Positions 8,832-17,021 of a stretch of DNA of 64,000 nucleotides are shown in pieces. Numbering within the stretch: the stretch's first letter is position 1; each line of letters begins with the position of its first letter. Source of the DNA: an uncultured Clostridium sp. (lineage in GTDB: Bacteria > Bacillota > Clostridia > Lachnospirales > Lachnospiraceae); assembly GCA_900549235.1 (NCBI GenBank), contig URNT01000010.1:24435-88434 (forward strand), read 5' to 3'. Position numbers and translations under genes: made by a program. Under the pieces are notes generated by a model, which saw nothing but the letters and a program-made list of their open reading frames with translations, was not told the origin of the DNA and ran no database searches.

Positions 8832-10366
8832 ATACATATAAAAATCCTATTTTGTATGCAGACTATTCAGACCCTGATGTAATTCGGGTGGGGGAAGATT
8901 ACTATATGGTATCCTCCTCCTTTACTTATCTGCCAGGAGTGCCGGTTTTACATTCAAGGGATCTGGTACACTGGGAGCTGATCAATTATTGTGTCAGATC
9001 TCTTCCTTTTGAAAAATATAACAGGCCCAGTCATGGATCGGGTACCTGGGCGCCATCGATCCGTTTCCATAAGGGAACTTTTTATGTTTTTATTCCTCTT
9101 GTAGATGAGGGAATCATGGTTGCAAGAAGCAGGGATCCTTATGGTGAATTTGAATTAAATATGCTGTGGGAAGGAAAGGGCTGGATCGATCCCTGTCCTC
9201 TTTGGGACGAGGACGGAAAGACATATATGGTATTTGCCTATGCTAACAGCCGCAGCGGCATCAAACACCGGATTTCTGTGGTAGAGATTGATGAAGACTG
9301 CAGACAGCTTACCGGAGAGCCGGTTCTGGTTTTTGAGGGGGAACAGATCGCTCCTACCTGTGAGGGACCTAAATTTTATAAAAAGGACGGATACTACTAC
9401 ATTCTGATGCCGGCGGGAGGCGTTGCAGAGGGCTGGCAGGCCTGTCTTAGAAGCCGGAGTGTCTATGGGCCATACGAATACCGGGTGGTGATGCATCAGG
9501 GAAATACAGAAGTAAACGGGCCTCATCAGGGAGGCTGGGTCACCGATTGCAATGGAGGAGACTGGTTTATACATTTTCAGGATGTGATCGAGCTGGGGCG
9601 GATCATACACCTGCAGCCCATGTGTTTTCAGGAGGGCTGGCCGTTTATCGGTCAGGATCAGAACGGAGACGGGATCGGCGAGCCGGTAAGGGAATGGAGG
9701 CTTCCGTCTGAAGGCGGAGACGGGGCAGAACTTGCTCAGTCAGATGATTTTGAAGGGGATGAGCTGGGACTTCAGTGGCAGTGGCAGGCGAATCCGAATC
9801 CTTCAGCGTATTCATTGACAGCACGCCCGGGATATTTAAGGCTGTACTGCCTTCCTCAGAAGCAGGATCCTGAAACAGGGCTTTGCAGAGAAAACCTTCT
9901 CTGGTATGCCCCCAATCTTCTTACTCAGATTCCCAAGCAGCCTGCGTTTACTATGACAGCAAAGCTGCAGCTGTTTGGAAAGGCCCCAGGAGATTTTGGC
10001 GGGATCGGACTGGAGGGACATCAGTACGGTTATATGGGGCTGTACCATACAGATGCAGGAAATGAGCTCCGGTGCTACCGGGGATACGTTACAGGACGTG
10101 AGTTTACAGGCGAGGCCTGGGAAGAATGTGTATTTCAGAAGAAGGCAGATACAGAGACAATATGGCTGCGTCTGGAGCTTGGGGCAGATAAGAAATACCG
10201 CCTGGGATATTCGGAAGATGGAGAAAGCTACTGGTTTGCTGATGAGATATTTACTCTGGAGCGCGCTACCTGGACCGGAGCAAAGCTGTGCCTGTGGGGA
10301 TGTTCAAGGGAGAACCGGAGATCAGAGGGGTATTGTGATGTGGAGCGGGTGGATTTTACTTTTTGA
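8828..10366 (+). CDS. GH43 beta-xylosidase / arabinofuranosidase
   Basis: A 512-residue cytoplasmic glycoside hydrolase family 43 enzyme. The five-bladed propeller carries the inverting-mechanism residues: base D15 (YSDPDVIR), the pKa-modulating D121 (GWIDPCPLW) and general acid E179 (PTCEGPKFY). A C-terminal beta-sandwich of ~200 residues follows from about residue 305, matching the two-domain GH43 enzymes that act on xylo-oligosaccharides from the non-reducing end. It is last in the operon; no terminator precedes the small-RNA gene downstream. Xylosidase versus arabinofuranosidase activity cannot be settled from sequence alone. Confidence 0.92.
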   Translation: MNTYKNPILYADYSDPDVIRVGEDYYMVSSSFTYLPGVPVLHSRDLVHWELINYCVRSLPFEKYNRPSHGSGTWAPSIRFHKGTFYVFIPLVDEGIMVARSRDPYGEFELNMLWEGKGWIDPCPLWDEDGKTYMVFAYANSRSGIKHRISVVEIDEDCRQLTGEPVLVFEGEQIAPTCEGPKFYKKDGYYYILMPAGGVAEGWQACLRSRSVYGPYEYRVVMHQGNTEVNGPHQGGWVTDCNGGDWFIHFQDVIELGRIIHLQPMCFQEGWPFIGQDQNGDGIGEPVREWRLPSEGGDGAELAQSDDFEGDELGLQWQWQANPNPSAYSLTARPGYLRLYCLPQKQDPETGLCRENLLWYAPNLLTQIPKQPAFTMTAKLQLFGKAPGDFGGIGLEGHQYGYMGLYHTDAGNELRCYRGYVTGREFTGEAWEECVFQKKADTETIWLRLELGADKKYRLGYSEDGESYWFADEIFTLERATWTGAKLCLWGCSRENRRSEGYCDVERVDFTF

Positions 10367-10399
10367 AAAATTTATGAGGAAACTTAAGGAAAGAAATAC

Positions 10400-10428
10400 T
10401 TGCAATTCAGAAATATTTTGACTATACT
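10400..10428 (+). promoter_or_regulatory. Promoter of small-RNA copy A
   Basis: -35 TTGCAA (10400-10405), a 17-base spacer and -10 TATACT (10423-10428). The same -35/17/-10 arrangement occurs in the second copy of this RNA gene on the other strand, which argues that it is functional. Confidence 0.75.
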
Positions 10429-10434
10429 ATAGAC

Positions 10435-10533
10435 ATAAAGAAAGCACCACTCCAAAAGTGGATGCCCAGTAATGAGTTTAGTGTCCTAATGGACACCGCC
10501 CATCCTGTTTGCCGACAGGGTGGGCATTTTTAA
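10435..10533 (+). ncRNA. Putative small RNA, copy A
   Basis: A predicted ~100-nt RNA starting about seven bases past its -10. It has a 5' hairpin (GCA-CCACU-CCAAA-AGUGG-A-UGC, 10443-10464), a perfect central hairpin GTGTCC-TAAT-GGACAC (10481-10496), and a terminator GCCCATCCTGT...ACAGGGTGGGC followed by a T-rich tail (10498-10531). Promoter, 5' hairpin and terminator recur in a homologous copy at 24486-24627 on the minus strand, whereas the central part differs completely. No open reading frame of note lies inside. The RNA family was not recognised; a regulatory RNA is the most likely explanation. Confidence 0.7.
10498..10533 (+). terminator. Terminator of small-RNA copy A
   Basis: Stem GCCCATCCTGT / ACAGGGTGGGC with one G-T pair and a six-base loop, followed by ATTTTTAATTT. 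It may also end transcripts reading through from the GH43 gene. Confidence 0.8.
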
Positions 10534-10633
10534 TTTCGCTTGTTTCTCTGATCGAGAAAGGCGATGGATGCGATGATACAACCGGTCTATGTATTCAAAA
10601 CTCGAAAAATAACATCCATTTTTCGCTTCCCTC

Positions 10634-10662
10634 TTGACTGGAAATCTCTGCATTTTTATGAT
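10634..10662 (+). promoter_or_regulatory. Promoter candidate for the immunity-like gene
   Basis: -35 TTGACT (10634-10639), 17-base spacer, -10 TATGAT (10657-10662). It lies about 150 bases upstream of the coding sequence. Confidence 0.5.
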
Positions 10663-10814
10663 TACAGAAAAAGGAGTACCAGATATTGTTATAATTGTAT
10701 AACTCAAAGAGAGTGTGAAAAAAAGTCCGTAAATTAAGATCTTCTATGATAAGCCAATGAGAAATAATCTTCAGACTGGCGGATCTTTCGCTCAAACAAC
10801 TGGTATTAGGAGGC

Positions 10815-11342
10815 ATGATGACTTTACTTGGAAATAGAAATATATTTGCAATTGAATTAAGCAAAGATATGGATGCCTATCAAATGTCTTTATATATTGA
10901 TGGCAAGGATATTTTGCAATTTAAAGTAAATGGAACCATTTATTCATACAGATGGAGAGACTTTGACGATATTAAAGAATGGTTTCAGGAAAACCTGAAG
11001 TATATATTGCAAGATGATAAATTTCCTTTAGAAGTATCTGGAGATTCAGCGGCAGAACTTTGTGAACGCAGCTACAAAATAGAATTAGATGACATTGAGA
11101 AATATGAGGAATTACAAGATTGGATGTTCAGACATTCTTGGTTTTCGGCGAGGGCAGGTTCATTCTTAGCAGATGTTTATTTTAGAAAAGTGAATGATAA
11201 AATAGAAATATCCTGGGATAACAGAGATACATTTAAAAAGGACGGGATAGTGTATGTTTTCGCTAAAGGTAAGAGTAGTATAGACGTAGGCCGATTTTGC
11301 GGCACTATTGAGGGTTTTATTTCAGCTTATAATCAATTATAG
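10815..11342 (+). CDS. Hypothetical protein, immunity-protein-like
   Basis: A ~175-residue acidic soluble protein rich in Trp, Tyr and Phe, with no signal peptide or membrane segment. The pattern (an N-terminal beta region, then RDFDDIKEWFQENLKYIL, EELQDWMFRHSWFSARAG and KIEISWDN) is reminiscent of small immunity proteins of polymorphic toxin or contact-dependent systems, but no specific family is claimed. AGGAGG (10808-10813) is unusually close to the first ATG (one base) and four bases from a second ATG at 10818, so the start may be either. No toxin gene lies beside it. Its A+T-rich codon usage differs from the flanking operons, suggesting acquisition by transfer. Confidence 0.65.
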   Translation: MMTLLGNRNIFAIELSKDMDAYQMSLYIDGKDILQFKVNGTIYSYRWRDFDDIKEWFQENLKYILQDDKFPLEVSGDSAAELCERSYKIELDDIEKYEELQDWMFRHSWFSARAGSFLADVYFRKVNDKIEISWDNRDTFKKDGIVYVFAKGKSSIDVGRFCGTIEGFISAYNQL

Positions 11343-11525
11343 AAATTTTCGCCTAGCTTTATCCGGTGTGTCCTAAGGATGGGGGAGTGTAAATCCCCTT
11401 CGGTTTTATACAAAAACATATAGCAGATAATTATCGTGTAAAATATGAGGTTGATAACAATATTTCTCAGTGCTTGAGTAATAAAAATAAAATCGTTAAA
11501 AATATTAACAAAAAAAGAATAAGAA

Positions 11526-11554
11526 TTGACTTAACGAGAATTCTAACATATAAT
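11526..11554 (+). promoter_or_regulatory. Promoter of the AAA ATPase gene
   Basis: -35 TTGACT (11526-11531), 17-base spacer and perfect -10 TATAAT (11549-11554), 29 bases upstream of the start codon. One of the best promoter matches in the window. Confidence 0.8.
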
Positions 11555-11583
11555 AAAAGCAAAGGCAAAGGAGGTACATTGTA

Positions 11584-12972
11584 ATGAATCATATCATTCG
11601 TCTTGCCGCGATGGAAATAGAGAATATTAAAAACGTTGGATATGGCAGGCTGGAGTTCTCCCAGGGAAAGAGCGGAAGTATCCTGGGGATTTACGGACAG
11701 AACGGTTCCGGGAAAACGGTAGTTGTGGACTGCATGGTACTCCTGAAATGTCTGCTTTCCGGAAGGCGGATACCGCCTCATTTTTATCATTATATCAATG
11801 CGCTCAGCAAGAGTGGCCATGTTACTTATGAATTTGAGATCTGGGCAGATGAAGGTACTATGTTCGTACAATATGAAGTGGAGCTGACAAAGAACGGGGA
11901 GAACAACTTCTGCCTGAGCAGGGAAAAACTCAGTATGAAGAAGCTGGAAGAAGGAAAACAGACACGTCTGACGCCCGTTTTTGATTACCACAAAGGGGAA
12001 AAAGAGCTGTTTCACCCGTTGAAATACTATTCTGTTTTTGAGCGGGACATGGAGAGCATGGTAGGTCTGGGCGTGGCACAGCAGACTGCTGAGAATTTCA
12101 ATGAGGAGAAACAGGTCCCGGAAATTGGTTCCTTCCTGTTCTCAAAAAAGGCGCAGGAGGTGTTTGAGAAAGTACAGGGGGAAGCCGGGAAAATTTATGC
12201 GCTGACGAGGCCGTTGCAGAATTATGGATTGTATGACCTGGCAGTGATTGAGAACGCACATTATGGGCTTCTGGCGCTGAATCTGGATGCTATCCCTGTA
12301 AATGCGGACTGGCCGGATGCCATGAAACCGAAGATTACGGGGATTATGCTCAAGCTCACAGACATCAATGTGGTGCCGAAAGAAATCTTTCCTTATGTAA
12401 AAAATACCATTGAGCAGATCAATATTGTCATGAAATCACTGGTTCCGGACATCCGGATCGAGATTTACAATGCATTTGAGAAATTGACAGAGAAGGGGAA
12501 AGACGGGATCCAGTTTGAAGTTATCACAATCCGGGGCGAGGCGAGGATTCCGCTGCTGTATGAGTCAGCTGGTATTAAGAAGCTGATCTCTATATGCAGT
12601 AATCTGGTGGCCTGCTATAACCGGGAATCCTACTGTCTGGTCGTGGATGAACTGGATTCCGGGATCTATGAATATTTGCTGGGAGAGTGTCTGGAGGTCA
12701 TGCAGGAGAAAGCAAAAGGGCAGCTGATTTTTACCTCCCATAATCTTCGTCCGTTGGAAGTCCTGCAAAATGAGTTCCTGATCTATACTACGGTCAATCC
12801 GAATAACCGCTACATTAAATCTGCCTATATTAAAAACACGCAGAATACAAGACTCTCCTATTTACGGAGTATCAAGCTGGGCGGTCAGAAGGAGAAACTT
12901 TATAACGAGACCAATATCTATGAGATGGAGCAGGCGATGCGCCGGGCTGGGAAGGCAGGTGCCCATGACTAA
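11584..12972 (+). CDS. AAA family ATPase (ABC/SMC-like, defence-type)
   Basis: A 462-residue ATPase of the AAA_15/AAA_21 group. The Walker A motif GQNGSGKT is at 38-45; the Walker B Asp-Glu pair is at about 355-356 (CLVVDELDSG), followed by a switch His in FTSHNLRPLEVL. The lid-like insertion between them is family-specific. Such ATPases usually work with a separate TOPRIM-type effector in phage-defence pairs of the RloA-RloB or PARIS (AriA-AriB) kind. Here a gene starting with a TOPRIM-like motif overlaps its end by eight bases but is broken. AAAGGAGG sits eight bases before the ATG and a strong promoter precedes it, so the ATPase may still be made. Exact family unproven. Confidence 0.75.
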   Translation: MNHIIRLAAMEIENIKNVGYGRLEFSQGKSGSILGIYGQNGSGKTVVVDCMVLLKCLLSGRRIPPHFYHYINALSKSGHVTYEFEIWADEGTMFVQYEVELTKNGENNFCLSREKLSMKKLEEGKQTRLTPVFDYHKGEKELFHPLKYYSVFERDMESMVGLGVAQQTAENFNEEKQVPEIGSFLFSKKAQEVFEKVQGEAGKIYALTRPLQNYGLYDLAVIENAHYGLLALNLDAIPVNADWPDAMKPKITGIMLKLTDINVVPKEIFPYVKNTIEQINIVMKSLVPDIRIEIYNAFEKLTEKGKDGIQFEVITIRGEARIPLLYESAGIKKLISICSNLVACYNRESYCLVVDELDSGIYEYLLGECLEVMQEKAKGQLIFTSHNLRPLEVLQNEFLIYTTVNPNNRYIKSAYIKNTQNTRLSYLRSIKLGGQKEKLYNETNIYEMEQAMRRAGKAGAHD

Positions 12973-13402
12973 AAAGATTATCCTGCTTCTGGTAGAAGGC
13001 CCTACAGATGAAGACGCGCTGGCTCTTGTGTACTCCAAACAGGCATTACAGCCGGGGAGGATATGACGGTGAAGTACATTGCAGCAAAAAATAAAGACCG
13101 GCTGATCCGGCGCAGCATCAGTAAGCGGAGGATTGTCTGCCACCTGATGCAATCGGAAGAAGTGGCAGAGTTCCCATACGAAATTTATTACTTTTCCAGA
13201 AACCTGGAGCACGTACTCCATGACATTTCAGAAGACCTGGATAACGATGAGAAGGAAGATCTGGCATATGAGGCTGCGATGCGATACAAGGACCATCCGA
13301 AAGAATTTCTTCAGTTTTTGTATGACGATGCCTTCCATGTGCCGGGAACATATGAATGCCCGGGTGCCGGTTGAACATAAGGATCTGGGATACATTAATT
13401 AA
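12965..13402 (+). pseudogene. Broken TOPRIM-like partner of the ATPase
   Basis: An ATG at 12965 overlaps the ATPase stop and opens MTKKIILLLVEGPTDEDALA, a typical TOPRIM start with the catalytic Glu (LVEGPTDEDAL). After 33 codons the frame stops at 13064-13066. A second frame from 13063 to 13374 continues with a conserved-looking soluble region containing YEIYYFSRNLEHVLHD and a helical, acidic C-terminal half, then ends abruptly. From memory, intact relatives join these parts through some 90-100 further residues holding the remaining acidic TOPRIM positions, so an internal deletion with frameshift plus 3' erosion is inferred. The metal-binding Asp residues expected after the glutamate are missing, so nuclease activity is unlikely. 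Confidence 0.65.
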
Positions 13403-13419
13403 GCGCTATATATGAGGAA

Positions 13420-13463
13420 TGCCTTGTACAGCTCGACAAAACCGAACTGTACAAGGCATTTTT
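13420..13463. terminator. Strong terminator between island and Crp/Fnr gene
   Basis: A perfect 12-base stem TGCCTTGTACAG / CTGTACAAGGCA followed by TTTTTC on the plus strand. It lies between convergent genes and ends transcription from the ATPase side. It forms the right limit of the accessory island. Confidence 0.85.
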
Positions 13464-13474
13464 CAATCAGTAAA

Positions 13475-14182
13475 TCAATTCCCCTTCTCCCTCTCCAGCC
13501 ACTCAATCCCCTTCATCCACTGCTCCCTATCAAAAGTAATCTTCCCCTTACACAGCCCCAGAAACCCTTCCTCTTTCAGCTGCCGTATCGTCCGGTTCAA
13601 AGTTTTTACGTTGATCCCGATCTCCTCCTGTAGTACCTGCCGGGTCTTGTCGATGGTGATGGAGGCAGGGGGATTTTCCTGGTCCATTCCCTGGGCGCAG
13701 CCCTGCTTGACCATGTAATCCAGCAGCAGAAAGCCCGGCGGGTAGAATAATTTTGCTCCGTTGGTATAGGAGGAGCGGTACAGCTTGAAGGCCACATGCC
13801 TGCAGATCAGGGTCATGATATTCATATCCTGGCTGATCCAGCGCTCGGCGTCCCGGCGGCTCATGTAGACAGCAGTGACCGGGGTGGAGGCCTCGATGGT
13901 GACGGAGGTGCGGGGCATCCCGGCCATAATGGTGACCTCGCCTACAAAGTCGATGGGCCTGTTCTGCTCGATCATGTATACATTGCCATTCTCAAATTCA
14001 TTGATCACCCGTGTATCTCCGTCGGCAATGATGCCGAAGCAGTCCAGCTCCATATTTTTCTGATGGATAATGGAGCCTGCCGGATGGGTGCGGACGGTGC
14101 AGCGGCGGCGCAGCTCCTCGGGCATATTTTTCGTATAAGCGGTAAGCTTTGGATAGCGAGCTTCAAGCTCCTGAAGGGTCAT
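13475..14182 (-). CDS. Crp/Fnr family transcriptional regulator
   Basis: A ~235-residue regulator with an N-terminal cyclic-nucleotide-binding-type beta roll (SIIHQKNMELDCFGIIADGD through DFVGEVTIMAG) and a C-terminal winged helix (TRQVLQEEIGINVKTLNRTI). No cysteine cluster of the FNR iron-sulfur type is visible, so the effector is probably a small molecule. Two ATGs six bases apart are possible; the second (14182) is preferred because AGGAAGG is eight bases from it but only two from the first. It is divergent from the DUF3100/amidohydrolase operon and is likely its regulator; divergent Crp-family genes often control adjacent catabolic operons. Confidence 0.88.
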   Translation of the reverse strand: MTLQELEARYPKLTAYTKNMPEELRRRCTVRTHPAGSIIHQKNMELDCFGIIADGDTRVINEFENGNVYMIEQNRPIDFVGEVTIMAGMPRTSVTIEASTPVTAVYMSRRDAERWISQDMNIMTLICRHVAFKLYRSSYTNGAKLFYPPGFLLLDYMVKQGCAQGMDQENPPASITIDKTRQVLQEEIGINVKTLNRTIRQLKEEGFLGLCKGKITFDREQWMKGIEWLEREKGN

Positions 14183-14264
14183 AGCCATATCCTTCCTCTT
14201 TCGCAGGTTTTCTCTAAGTATATCATTTTCCCATCCCTGAAAGCAACGAAAAAAATCCTGAAAC

Positions 14265-14317
14265 TTGTCTAAAAGTGCTCATTTGTCCTTTTTTCAAGAA
14301 TCCATTTTAGATAAAAT
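14265..14317 (+). promoter_or_regulatory. Possible operator and promoter of the DUF3100 operon
   Basis: An inverted repeat TCTAAAA (14268-14274) / TTTTAGA (14305-14311) and a repeated TTGTC (14265, 14283) lie before a -10-like TAAAAT (14312-14317) with only a poor T-rich -35. The region lies between the divergent regulator and the operon. It is a weak candidate. Confidence 0.3.
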
Positions 14318-14387
14318 AACATCATAAGGTGAATGGAACGGCTGGACGGGCGGTGAAAATGTATCCGGCCGGAAAGGAGGAGCTCTT

Positions 14388-15242
14388 ATGAGCGGAAAGA
14401 AAAAAGAAACCTACATGTACGGTTCCTTAAAGGAACGGTTTGCGCTGGAGTGGAGGATCTTTGCCCTGGCGTATGTATTTATCCTGATTGCTGACAATAT
14501 TGGCCAGATCAAGATCCCCGTAGGAAAGGGAATGTTTATCCTGTTCCCTATTTTCTACGCCATTATCCTGGGGGTTTTAAGCGGCCCTCAGGTGCTTAAG
14601 ATCGTTGACAACCGTCATGTAAAAGCGGCTTCCAGGCTGGTGGTAGTGGGGATCTGCCCCTTTATCGCAAAGCTGGGTATCACAGCCGGAGCCAATATTG
14701 ATACCATTTTAGAGGCGGGGCCGGTGCTTCTGCTCCATGGCTTCGGAAACCTGTTAGGCCCTGTGCTGGCTCTTCCGGCAGCGATCATCCTTGGGATGAA
14801 GCGTGAGGCAGTAGGCGCCTGCCACTCCATCAACCGTGAGTACCACATGGCCCTTATCAACAACATTTACGGGCCTGATTCGGCAGAGGCCAGAGGCAGC
14901 CTTTCCATCTACATCGTAGGCGGTATGGTAGGAACCATCTATTTCGGCCTGATGGCATCTATTGTGGGTATGCTTGGGATTTTCCATCCTGAGGCTCTGG
15001 GACTGGCTTCCGGCGTGGGAGCCGGCATTATGATGGCAAGCGCCAGCGCCAGTCTGTGCGCCATTTATCCGGATTTTACCGCTTCCATTTCTGCCATGGC
15101 AAGCGTGGGCGAGACTATCGCCGGAATTACGGGTATGTACATAACCATGTTCATTGCCATACCCATGTGTGATAAGCTGTACAGGATCCTGGAGCCAAAG
15201 CTGGGACGCTTTGCATTAAAAGGAAAGAAGGAGGCTGCGTAA
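14388..15242 (+). CDS. DUF3100 domain membrane protein
   Basis: A 284-residue membrane protein with about eight hydrophobic segments, recognised as DUF3100 by its overall pattern. Conserved-looking polar patches inside the membrane region include GITAGANIDTIL, CHSINREYHMALINNIYG and VGETIAGITGMY, compatible with a transport pathway; no transported substrate is known to me. AAAGGAGG stands ten bases before the ATG. Its TAA overlaps the next ATG (TAATG), and the next gene is a second small membrane protein, so the two probably form one transporter. The rest of the operon (amidohydrolase, TauE/SafE) suggests import of a nitrogenous ring or amide compound and export of a product anion (inference). 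Confidence 0.75.
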   Translation: MSGKKKETYMYGSLKERFALEWRIFALAYVFILIADNIGQIKIPVGKGMFILFPIFYAIILGVLSGPQVLKIVDNRHVKAASRLVVVGICPFIAKLGITAGANIDTILEAGPVLLLHGFGNLLGPVLALPAAIILGMKREAVGACHSINREYHMALINNIYGPDSAEARGSLSIYIVGGMVGTIYFGLMASIVGMLGIFHPEALGLASGVGAGIMMASASASLCAIYPDFTASISAMASVGETIAGITGMYITMFIAIPMCDKLYRILEPKLGRFALKGKKEAA

Positions 15243-15688
15243 TGAGATATATTGAATGGCTGGTATTATTTATTCTGGGTGCCTGCGGAACGGGCCTTGC
15301 GAATTTCATTGGCTACGGTGTAGGTTTTATGGATTCCCTTCCGGGGCTGGTGGTTCTGATCATCATTTCTATGATCGCTGTGGTTTTAACGAAGGTTCTG
15401 CCTTTAAAGCTTCCCATCGTTGCGTACTGCTCCATTATCGGTCTGTTATCTGCCTGTCCCTTATCTCCTATCAGGGATTTCGTGATCCAGGCGGCAGGGA
15501 ATATTAACTTTACCGCCCCATTTACCATGGTAGGCGCTTTTGCGGGTCTTGCTATCAGCGACCAGCTGAAAACCTTTGTAAGCCAGGGCTGGAAGATCCT
15601 TATCGTAGGTATTTTTGTTATGACCGGAACATTTTTAGGCTCCTGTATCTGGGATCAGCTGATCCTGACACTGGCAGGGGCCATCTGA
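15242..15688 (+). CDS. Small membrane protein, probable partner of DUF3100 protein
   Basis: A 148-residue, very hydrophobic protein with four or five predicted helices and Gly-rich loops (GTGLANFIGYGVGFMDSLPG; NFTAPFTMVGAFAGLAISDQ). It is translationally coupled to the DUF3100 gene by a TAATG overlap with GAAGGAGG inside the upstream gene. The pairing and shared style suggest the two subunits of an integral transporter, as in other two-gene membrane systems such as LrgA/LrgB. No function is known from sequence. Confidence 0.7.
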   Translation: MRYIEWLVLFILGACGTGLANFIGYGVGFMDSLPGLVVLIIISMIAVVLTKVLPLKLPIVAYCSIIGLLSACPLSPIRDFVIQAAGNINFTAPFTMVGAFAGLAISDQLKTFVSQGWKILIVGIFVMTGTFLGSCIWDQLILTLAGAI

Positions 15689-15704
15689 CAGGGAGGAAAT
15701 GAGT

Positions 15705-17021
15705 ATGGCAGTATGTGATCTTTTGATTAAAAATGCAGCTGTTTTAAGAAATTTTGAGACGCTGGAGGAGAATAGGGATATTGCGGTTACAGACGGCGTG
15801 ATCCAGTCAGTGGGAAAAGACATAGCCGGAGAATGGGAGCCGAAGGAGATTCTGGATGGAAATGGAAAGCTCTTTATGCCGGGCCTTATAGACAGCCATA
15901 TGCACACCGGACAGCAGCTTTTAAAGGGTCTTGTGCTGGATGCAAAGCCTATTATCTGGACCCGTGTGATGCTTCCCTTTGAAAGCACCCTGACTCCTGA
16001 AAAAATGCGCCTCAGCGCTCAGGCAGCCGCCCTTGAGATGATCAAATGCGGCACCGCCGGATTTATTGACGCGGGCAGCTATTTTATGGAGGATGCGGCA
16101 GAGGTTTACGCGGAAAGCGGCCTGCGGGGGGCATTGTCCTATTCCACCATGGACGAGGAGGGGCTTCCGGATTCTATCGCCATGGACGCAAAGGAGGCGG
16201 TTGCCCGCACCGATTCCCTTTATGACCGGTTCCATAAAAAGGGAAATCTGAAGGTATACTATTCCCTCCGGGCCTTAAATTCCTGCTCCAATGAGCTGGT
16301 AGAGCTGGCAGCCGCCCGGGCAAGAGAGCGGGAGACTATGCTCCAGGCCCATATGAATGAATATATGGGGGAGATAAATGGCATCATCAAACGTGAGGGG
16401 ATGCGTCCCTATGAATACCTGGAGAAAATGGGCGCCCTTGACAGCCATTTCCTGGGAGCACACAGTCTGATCCTTACACCGGAGGAAAAGACTTTGATCC
16501 GGGAACGGGGCTCTAAGACCTGCCACTGCCCCTTCAGCAACTGCGGCAAGGCTGTTCCCGACACACCGGAGCTTCTGGAAATGGGCATCCCGGTGGGCCT
16601 TGGCACTGACGGCGCGGCTCACGGCGGCTTAAGTCTCTGGAATGAGATGAAGATTTTCCGTTCCATTATGAATATCTGCCATGGCGTGCCAAATGGCAAT
16701 CCCAAGGTAATGCCGGCGGAACATATTTTCAAGATCGTCCTGGAAGGCGGGGCGGCAGCTCTGGGAGAGAGCGGTTTCCTTGGACGGATCGAGGCCGGCT
16801 ATAAGGCCGACTTCATCAGCATCAATATGGATCAGCCCCATCTGTGTCCCACCGGCAATCAGCTGCATACCCTCCTTGAGTGTGTCAATGCCGGAGATGT
16901 ATGGGATATGGTAGTAGGAGGCCGGATCCTGATGAAGGGCAGAGAGGTACTGTCCCTGGATGAGGAGCGGATCCTCTGGGAATCTAAAAAATATATGGAG
17001 GCAGTATGTTCTGGTTCGTAA
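15705..17021 (+). CDS. Amidohydrolase (ATZ/TRZ/cytosine-deaminase type)
   Basis: A ~438-residue metal-dependent hydrolase. HxH (H65, H67 in LIDSHMHTG) starts the metal site; AHMNE and LGAHSLILT supply further histidines, and GLGTDGAAHGG holds the metal-binding Asp, all in the order of ATZ/TRZ enzymes such as guanine, S-adenosylhomocysteine and chlorotriazine deaminases. Of two in-frame ATGs (15699, 15705) the second is preferred because GGGAGG is eight bases from it. The 3' end overlaps the TauE/SafE gene by 16 bases. It is expected to deaminate or dechlorinate a heterocycle in the cytoplasm; the exact substrate is unknown. Confidence 0.88.
   Translation: MAVCDLLIKNAAVLRNFETLEENRDIAVTDGVIQSVGKDIAGEWEPKEILDGNGKLFMPGLIDSHMHTGQQLLKGLVLDAKPIIWTRVMLPFESTLTPEKMRLSAQAAALEMIKCGTAGFIDAGSYFMEDAAEVYAESGLRGALSYSTMDEEGLPDSIAMDAKEAVARTDSLYDRFHKKGNLKVYYSLRALNSCSNELVELAAARARERETMLQAHMNEYMGEINGIIKREGMRPYEYLEKMGALDSHFLGAHSLILTPEEKTLIRERGSKTCHCPFSNCGKAVPDTPELLEMGIPVGLGTDGAAHGGLSLWNEMKIFRSIMNICHGVPNGNPKVMPAEHIFKIVLEGGAAALGESGFLGRIEAGYKADFISINMDQPHLCPTGNQLHTLLECVNAGDVWDMVVGGRILMKGREVLSLDEERILWESKKYMEAVCSGS

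Larger units (their letters stand above)
10367..10814. other. Intergenic region with small-RNA gene and a second promoter
   Basis: These 448 bases hold the small-RNA gene (10400-10536) and then an A+T-rich stretch without a convincing gene. A promoter TTGACT-N17-TATGAT (10634-10662) points towards the next coding sequence. The composition change from about 10370 marks the left side of an accessory island. Confidence 0.6.

Noticed and set aside
10595..10864. Minus-strand open frame of 89 codons in the island
   Set aside because: Overlaps the start of the immunity-like gene and its promoter; no convincing ribosome site or family.
13063..13374. Independent small gene starting at ATG 13063
   Set aside because: Although a G-rich stretch precedes it, its content reads as the C-terminal part of the broken TOPRIM partner; treated as pseudogene.
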